64,000 nt of DNA from JAFAYN01 sp963733105 (GTDB lineage Bacteria > Gemmatimonadota > Gemmatimonadetes > Longimicrobiales > Longimicrobiaceae), in NCBI GenBank assembly GCA_963733105.1, contig CAVTCB010000020.1, positions 62,001 to 126,000 of the forward strand, in the 5' to 3' direction. This document shows positions 59,099 to 64,000 of the stretch, one piece after another. The number at the start of each line of letters is the position of its first letter. Position 1 is the first letter of the stretch. Both the position numbers and the translations under genes were made by a program. The notes below the pieces were generated by a model. The model ran no database searches. It worked only from the letters and a program-made list of their open reading frames with translations, and had not been told where the DNA came from.

Positions 59099-60646
59099 CT
59101 ACACCAGCGCCCGGAACGCCCCGAACAGCTCGGGGTCCAGAGTCCCCCCGGCCTCCGCCTCCATCACCCGGAGGGCCTCGTCGCGCGAGTAGGCGGGCCG
59201 GTAGGCGCGGTCGGTGGTGAGGGCGTCGTACACGCTGGCGACGCTCAGGATGCGCGCGGCCAGCGGGATCGCCTCCCCCCGCAGCCGGTCCGGGTAGCCG
59301 GTCCCGTCCCAGCGCTCGTGGTGGCTCCGCACCATCCCCCGCACCTCGGCGGGGAAGCCGAGCTGCGTCACCAGCGCGTCCCCCACCAGGGTGTGGGCCT
59401 GCACCAGCTCCCGCTCCGGCGCGGTGAGCGCCCCCGGCTTCCCCAGCACCTCCACGGGGACGGCGGTGCTCCCCACCTCGTGCACGAACGCGCCCACGCG
59501 CAGCCAGGTGACCTCCGGACCGGAGAGCCCGATCTCCTCCGCCAGCCGGGCGCCGTACTCTGCCACCCGCTGCGTGGCGCCCGTCTTGAAGCGGTCCCGC
59601 TGCTCCACCGCGACGGCCCCCCAGCGGCGGACCGCCGGGAGGTACTTCGACTCCAGCCGCTTCAGCCGCCGCTCGATGTCCAGCACCTCGCGGCGGGCCT
59701 GGAGCTGCCGGAAGATGGCGAGCGCGCGGTTCAGGAAGAGCACCGCGTCCTGGAAGCGCTCCTCCTCCATCCGCAGGACGGCCCACTCCATCTGGGCCTC
59801 GCCCTCCAGGAGGCGGTTCTGCGACGCCTCCGCCAGCCCCAGGGCCAGGGAGAAGTGCGTCTCCGCGTGGTCGGGCTTTCCCGTGTCGCGGTACAGCATC
59901 CCGTACAGCTTGTACGACTCCGCCACCCACGACTTGGACCTGAGCCGGGTGAAGATCCCCACGGCCTGGTCGCAGCACTCCCGCGCCTGCTCGAAGCGCT
60001 GGCGGTGCAGGTACAGCTCGGTACGGTTGATCTGCACCGCGCCCACCATGTAGGCGTCCCCGGTGCGCTCCGCCAGCGCCGCGGCCTCGCGGAAGGCCTC
60101 CTCCGCCGCGGCCCACTCCGTGAGGTCGACGTACGACATCCCGACGTTGTTGAGCACCTGCGAGGCGCTCCGCTCGTCCCCCACCTCCCGGTGGTGGACG
60201 AGCGCGGCACCGTAGTGCTCCAGCGCATCCGCGATCTCGCCGCGGATGTTGGCGAGGATGCCCAGGTTCTGGCGGACGATGGCCAGGGTCCCGGCATCCC
60301 CCACCTCCGCGGCGATCTCCCCCGCGCGGACGTACATCCGCTCGGCGGCCGCGACGTCGCCGCGGAACTGCTCCACCGACGCCAGGCCGATGAGGGCGCT
60401 GGCGACGTGGCCGCGGAGCCCCCCGGCCTCGGCGATCGCGTGGCTCGCCTCGTACAGCTCCCGGGCGTGATCGAGGTCGCCCCGCTCGCGGTGCACCCTG
60501 CCGATCCAGCGCATGAGGGAAGCCGCGGTCGAGGGATCCCCCTCGACCGTCAGCAGCCCGAGAGCGGCCTCGTAGCTCGCCAGCGCCTCGTCCCAGGCAC
60601 CCACGCGCTCGGCCTTCCTCGCTTCCTCGATCAATCCTTCCAGCAT
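59099..60646 (-). CDS. TPR protein with degenerate HD-GYP domain
   Basis: 515 aa. Residues 1-330 are TPR-like pairs (AWDEALASYEAALGLL, ERGDLDHARELYEASHAIAE, SQVLNNVGMSYVDLTEW, KLYGMLYRDTGKPDHAETHF). Residues ~345-515 match HD-GYP, a c-di-GMP phosphodiesterase fold, with RSHHERWDGTGYPDRL and ILSVASVYDALTTDRAYRPA. Several catalytic positions differ: the usual HD is HE (FVHEVGSTAVP, also lacking the Lys), and the VAD aspartate is Ser (SVASVYD). The domain is therefore probably a non-catalytic binding module or has altered activity. No membrane segment. Confidence 0.83.
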   Translation of the reverse strand: MLEGLIEEARKAERVGAWDEALASYEAALGLLTVEGDPSTAASLMRWIGRVHRERGDLDHARELYEASHAIAEAGGLRGHVASALIGLASVEQFRGDVAAAERMYVRAGEIAAEVGDAGTLAIVRQNLGILANIRGEIADALEHYGAALVHHREVGDERSASQVLNNVGMSYVDLTEWAAAEEAFREAAALAERTGDAYMVGAVQINRTELYLHRQRFEQARECCDQAVGIFTRLRSKSWVAESYKLYGMLYRDTGKPDHAETHFSLALGLAEASQNRLLEGEAQMEWAVLRMEEERFQDAVLFLNRALAIFRQLQARREVLDIERRLKRLESKYLPAVRRWGAVAVEQRDRFKTGATQRVAEYGARLAEEIGLSGPEVTWLRVGAFVHEVGSTAVPVEVLGKPGALTAPERELVQAHTLVGDALVTQLGFPAEVRGMVRSHHERWDGTGYPDRLRGEAIPLAARILSVASVYDALTTDRAYRPAYSRDEALRVMEAEAGGTLDPELFGAFRALV

Positions 60647-60683
60647 GGCTCCACCGTCCGAGTGGAAAAGGTGCGCCGGCGCC

Positions 60684-61316
60684 TCAGGGCTCCGTGGGTC
60701 CCGTGGGCCCGTCCCCGTCGTCGATGCTGCCGTCCCGGTTGCCGCCGATCACGTACCCCGAGAAGTGGGTCAGGTCGGCCGTGAGCCGCTTCGTGGTGGA
60801 GTCCAGCCGGGTCACCATGGGAGCGAACGTGCCGTCGTTGCGCGCCCACAGGATGAGGAGCTTGGACGGGTCGATCGTCTCGCTGATCCGGGCGTAGCTC
60901 AGCGTGAGCTGCACCGGCTTCGAGAAACCGGCCGCCCCCAGGTCGTAGATCCGGCCGTCCGAGGTGATCTGGATAGCGGTGAGGTAGACCTTGGCGTACT
61001 GCGGGTCGGTGAGGGCGATGCTGAACACGGTCGGCCTGTCCACCGTACCCGCGGGGATGGAGAGATGGTGGTCGCCGAGCCGCACCGTCCCGCCCGCCGA
61101 GCCGATGACCGCGGCGGCCACGCCGCTGGAGCCGTCGTCCGCCAGAACCTGGAAGTACGGCCCGGGGCCGGTGGCCACCACCGTCTTGGAGCCGGCGTCG
61201 GGGGCGGCAAGGGTGCCGGCGGGGCCGGCGTCGTCGCACCCCGCGGCGGCCAGCGCCACGAGCAGCGAGGGGAGGGCCAGGAGCCTGGCCCAGCTGCGTG
61301 TCTTCGTGCGGATCAT
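60684..61316 (-). CDS. Lipoprotein with ZU5-like beta domain
   Basis: 210 aa. Signal ARLLALPSLLVALAAAGCDD with lipobox AAGC (Cys about residue 27). SAGGTVRLGDHHLSIPAGTV near residues 72-92, then VFSIALTDPQYAKVYL, FSKPVQLTLSYA and DLTHFSGYVIGG at the end, match a ZU5-like or autoproteolysis-associated beta domain often seen in Gemmatimonadota surface proteins. Function unknown. ATG 61316 follows a CT-repeat leader with no purine-rich ribosome site. Confidence 0.68.
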   Translation of the reverse strand: MIRTKTRSWARLLALPSLLVALAAAGCDDAGPAGTLAAPDAGSKTVVATGPGPYFQVLADDGSSGVAAAVIGSAGGTVRLGDHHLSIPAGTVDRPTVFSIALTDPQYAKVYLTAIQITSDGRIYDLGAAGFSKPVQLTLSYARISETIDPSKLLILWARNDGTFAPMVTRLDSTTKRLTADLTHFSGYVIGGNRDGSIDDGDGPTGPTEP

Positions 61317-61317
61317 C

Positions 61318-61350
61318 GAGAGAGAGAGTAGAGAGTGAGAGAGAGAGAGT
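61318..61350. repeat. GA/CT microsatellite in lipoprotein leader
   Basis: Short GA-dinucleotide runs (GAGAGAGAGA, GAGAGTGAGAGAGAGAGAG) immediately upstream of the lipoprotein start codon, read as CT-repeats on the coding strand. Prone to slippage. Confidence 0.8.
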
Positions 61351-61369
61351 ACTGCGCCACCCCCGCGGC

Positions 61370-63682
61370 TCAGCGGGAGGGGCCTGCGTCCAGCGCCTCG
61401 CGCACCCTGCGGACGAAGGTGTCGGGCGCGAACGGCTTGGGGAGGAACGCGGACGGGAGCCCCTCCACCCGGTGGTGCACGGTGGCGTCCTCGGTGTAGC
61501 CGGACATGTAGAGCACCCGCAGGCCGGGGTGCGAGGCGCGGAGGCGCTGCGCCAGCTCGGTCCCGCTCATCTCCGGCATCACCACGTCCGTCACCAGGAG
61601 GTCCACCGCGCCGCCCGCGCGGGCGGCCAGCTCCAGCGCCTCCGCGCCCCCGGAGGCGGCGAGGACGGTGTAGCCGCTGCGCTCCAGGATGCGGCGGGCC
61701 AGCACCCGCACCGAGTCCTCGTCCTCCGCCAGGAGCACGGTCTCCGTCCCGCGGGGAAAGTCGCGCGCGCCCTGCACGTCCGGCTCCGCCGCCCCGGGCT
61801 CCTGCACCCGGGGGAGGTACACGAGGAAGGTGCTCCCCGCGCCGGGAGCGCTCTCCACGCGGACGAAGCCCCCGCTCTGCCGGGCGATCCCGTAGACGGT
61901 GGAGAGCCCCAGCCCCGTCCCCTTCCCCGGCTCCTTGGTGGTGAAGAAGGGCTCGAACACCCGCTCGCGGACGCGGTCGTCCATCCCGACCCCGGTGTCG
62001 CTCACCGAGAGCACCACGTAGCGCCCGGGCTCGGCCTCCGCGTGGCCGCGCACCTCCTCCTCCCGGGCCTCGCGCGTGGCGATCACCAGCCGCCCCCCGG
62101 AGGGCATGGCGTCGCGCGCGTTGACCACCAGGTTCAGGAGCACCTGCTCCAGCTGCCCCGGGTCGGCCCGCACCATCCCGAGCGCGGGGTGGAGGTCGGT
62201 GGTCATGGCGACGTCCGCCCCGATCAGCCTCCCCAGGATGCGCTCGATCTCGGCCACCACTCCGTTCAGCGAGAGGAGCCGGGGCTGCAGGATCTGCTTG
62301 CGGCTGAAGGCGAGGAGCTGGCGCGTGAGCGTGGCCGCCCGCTCCGCCGCCCGCTGGATCTCCTCCACCTCCTCGCGGTCCGGGGCCTCCGCTCCCTGGC
62401 CGAGCAGCACCAGCTCGGCGTTCCCCTTGATGACGGTGAGGAGGTTGTTGAAGTCGTGGGCGATCCCCCCCGCCAGCCGCCCCACCGCCTCCATCTTCTG
62501 CGACTGGCGGAGCTCCTCCTCGGCCCGCTTCCACTCGGTGAGGTCGCGGATGGTGGTGGAGATCGCCTCCACCGCCCCCGAGGGGGAGCGGTGCACGATG
62601 ACCACCTGGTAGACCGGGATCTCGCGGCCGTCGCGGGCCAGGACCGCCGTCTCCCCCACCCACACGCCGTCGCGGGCGGCGGCCGGGAAGGCCTCGTGCA
62701 CCAGGACCTCGTTGGCCCACTGCGGGTGCAGGTCGGTCACGTTGACCGACGAGACGTCCTCCTCGTCGCCGATCCCCACCATCCGCCGCGCGGCGCGGTT
62801 CAGGTAGCGCACGTGCCCGCGGGGGTCGACGGTGCCCACGAAGTCGGCGGTGGTCTCCAGGATCTCGGTGAGCTTGGCGCGGGCCTTCTGCGCCTCCCTC
62901 TCCCCGGTGACGTCCCGGTAGCTGCACACCACCCCCGCGACCGCCGGCTCCATGAGGAGGTTCTTCCCCGTGGCCAGCAGCACCCGCCAGCTCCCGTCGC
63001 GGTGGCGGGCGCGGTACTCGGCCGACGCCGCGGAGCCCGGCTCCGCCGCGAGCGAGGTGAGGAACGCCACCACGGGGCCCACGTCGTCGGGGTGGACCCA
63101 CTCGAAGAGGCTCCGGCCGATCCGCTCCTCCCGGGCGAACCCCAGGACGCGCTCCACCGAGGGGCTCTCGTACCGCACCATCCCCCCCGCGCTGACCACG
63201 GTGACGACGTCGGCGGTGTTCTCCACCAGGGCGCGGAAGTGCTCCTCGCTCTGGCGCAGCGCCTGCTCGCCCAGCCGGGCCTCCGACACGTCGCGGAGCT
63301 GCACCGAGCACCCGCCGCCGGGGAGCGGATGCACGCGCACCCGGAGCCAGCCCCGCAGCCCGGGGAAGTGCGCCTCCAGCTCCGCCCCCTCCCCCGCCCC
63401 CAGGGCGCGGACGCAGGCGCGGCGCAGCTCCGGGGTGAACAGGGCGGGGAGCGCCTCCGCCGCGTCGGCCCCCGCGGCCTCCGCCGCGCGGACGTGCAGC
63501 AGGCGCTCCGCGGCGGGGTTCAGCCAGCGCAGGCGGCTCCCCGGACCGAGCACCAGCACCCCGTCGTCGAGCCCCTCCAGCACGGCGGCCTCCCACCCCG
63601 CGGCGTGCGCGCCCTCTCCGGCGCCGGAGGCGCGGAGGGCGGCGGTGCCGGGCTCGCGGGCCGTGGGAGGTGCTCCGCACAT
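61370..63682 (-). CDS. Hybrid sensor histidine kinase with PAS domains and receiver
   Basis: 770 aa, no membrane helix, so cytoplasmic. Three PAS-like domains (about 30-135, 143-262, 270-385), then HisKA with phosphoacceptor His409 in GGIAHDFNNLLTVI, and HATPase with NLVVNARDAM (N box), VSDTGVGM (G1) and TTKEPGKGTGLGLSTV (G2). The C-terminal receiver has LLAEDEDSVR, acceptor Asp in LLVTDVVMPEMSG and LPKPF. Phosphorelay to another protein, or the receiver may regulate the kinase. No cognate response regulator adjoins it. ATG 63682 is the first good start; 260 bases upstream are non-coding. Confidence 0.9.
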   Translation of the reverse strand: MCGAPPTAREPGTAALRASGAGEGAHAAGWEAAVLEGLDDGVLVLGPGSRLRWLNPAAERLLHVRAAEAAGADAAEALPALFTPELRRACVRALGAGEGAELEAHFPGLRGWLRVRVHPLPGGGCSVQLRDVSEARLGEQALRQSEEHFRALVENTADVVTVVSAGGMVRYESPSVERVLGFAREERIGRSLFEWVHPDDVGPVVAFLTSLAAEPGSAASAEYRARHRDGSWRVLLATGKNLLMEPAVAGVVCSYRDVTGEREAQKARAKLTEILETTADFVGTVDPRGHVRYLNRAARRMVGIGDEEDVSSVNVTDLHPQWANEVLVHEAFPAAARDGVWVGETAVLARDGREIPVYQVVIVHRSPSGAVEAISTTIRDLTEWKRAEEELRQSQKMEAVGRLAGGIAHDFNNLLTVIKGNAELVLLGQGAEAPDREEVEEIQRAAERAATLTRQLLAFSRKQILQPRLLSLNGVVAEIERILGRLIGADVAMTTDLHPALGMVRADPGQLEQVLLNLVVNARDAMPSGGRLVIATREAREEEVRGHAEAEPGRYVVLSVSDTGVGMDDRVRERVFEPFFTTKEPGKGTGLGLSTVYGIARQSGGFVRVESAPGAGSTFLVYLPRVQEPGAAEPDVQGARDFPRGTETVLLAEDEDSVRVLARRILERSGYTVLAASGGAEALELAARAGGAVDLLVTDVVMPEMSGTELAQRLRASHPGLRVLYMSGYTEDATVHHRVEGLPSAFLPKPFAPDTFVRRVREALDAGPSR

Positions 63683-63941
63683 GGGTCGATGCAGCCGTCG
63701 TTGCAGGTGGCGAGAAGCGAGGCTGGAAGCTGCTCCCTTTCCCCACCCGTTTCAAGGAGGTACGATACCTCGCGGACGCCGATTCCCCGCCCCCGGGGAC
63801 CGCCGCCGTCAGTCGGGAAACACGCGGCGGCCCCGCGGCGGGGGGATGTACAGGGTCCGTACACGTTCCCGAACGGGAACAGACGTAGCGACGGAGGGCG
63901 GGCTCTCCGCTCCGCAAACCACCCAGGGAAGGGGAGGAAGG

Positions 63942-64000
63942 ATGTTCCGGGACGACCTGCTGCGGGACCGCACGGTGCTGGTGACCGGGGGAGGCTCCGG
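63942..64000 (+). CDS. Short-chain dehydrogenase (5' fragment, runs off window)
   Basis: Only the first 19 codons are in view: MFRDDLLRDRTVLVTGGGS, then the window ends at G of TGxxxGxG. This is the NAD(P)-binding start of an SDR, in the style of 2,4-dienoyl-CoA reductase-like proteins. ATG 63942 follows GGGGAGGAAGG. The frame is open to the window edge. Confidence 0.75.
   Translation, partial: MFRDDLLRDRTVLVTGGGS

Noticed and set aside
1..64000. tRNA, rRNA genes, CRISPR arrays or a replication origin
   Set aside because: No T-arm consensus, rRNA segment, regular repeat-spacer array or DnaA-box cluster was recognised by eye; a covariance-model search would be decisive.

Overview
The window is very GC-rich DNA. 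Its gene repertoire suggests a Gemmatimonadota bacterium, most likely a Longimicrobium-like member. The case rests on duplicated-permease (ADOP) ABC exporters, many small lipoproteins, DUF4112 and DUF4105 proteins, a caa3-type oxidase operon and short G/C-rich interspersed repeats. This is inference from content; no rRNA or tRNA gene was recognised. Coding is dense, on both strands, in short operons separated by strong hairpin terminators.

Layout. 0-9 kb: S51 peptidase, metallophosphoesterase, DoxX, DUF4112 and a flavoprotein on +; then SseB-like, a frameshifted ADOP permease and an ABC ATPase/membrane protein/CPBP protease operon on -. 9-12 kb: a toxin-like protein of unknown function and a mercuric-reductase-like flavoprotein. 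12-17.5 kb: two tandem class A penicillin-binding proteins and a small exported protein. 17.6-20.5 kb: a class III aminotransferase and a secreted zinc metallopeptidase. 20.5-22.4 kb: a group II intron with a decayed reverse transcriptase, sitting directly after a terminator. 22.5-25.4 kb: an antitoxin/toxin/GNAT operon and an ABC exporter. 25.7-30.8 kb: caa3 cytochrome oxidase (ctaC, D, E, F, G). 31-35.6 kb: a sugar-nucleotidyltransferase with a kinase-RapZ fusion (cell-wall recycling type), and a YyaL-like thioredoxin-fold protein. 36-45 kb: small membrane proteins, MsrB, VOC protein, epimerase, Mpl ligase, FKBP, ArfB, GlsB, a ferritin-like protein with a histone-H1-like tail, and a ZapE ATPase. 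45-48.4 kb: a small lipoprotein with a doubled MGSGL motif, convergent to a frameshifted TPR protein, then another lipoprotein. 48.5-53.7 kb: a two-module NRPS (A-T-C-A-T) with a one-base frameshift and an in-frame repeat insertion. 53.9-55.8 kb: divergent AlkA-like and Ada DNA-alkylation repair genes. 55.9-64 kb: exported proteins, a GNAT/rsmD/ArsC-like/DUF4105 operon with overlapping genes, a TPR plus degenerate HD-GYP protein, a lipoprotein behind a CT-repeat leader, a hybrid histidine kinase, and the first codons of a short-chain dehydrogenase.

Themes. Envelope biogenesis recurs (two PBPs, Mpl, the nucleotidyltransferase and kinase-RapZ pair, a DUF4105/Lnb-type protein), as do stress and repair functions (Ada/AlkA, MsrB, ArfB, a DNA-binding ferritin-like protein). 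Four loci carry frameshifts. Some fall in short homopolymers and may be sequence errors; the four in the intron-encoded protein look more like genuine decay.
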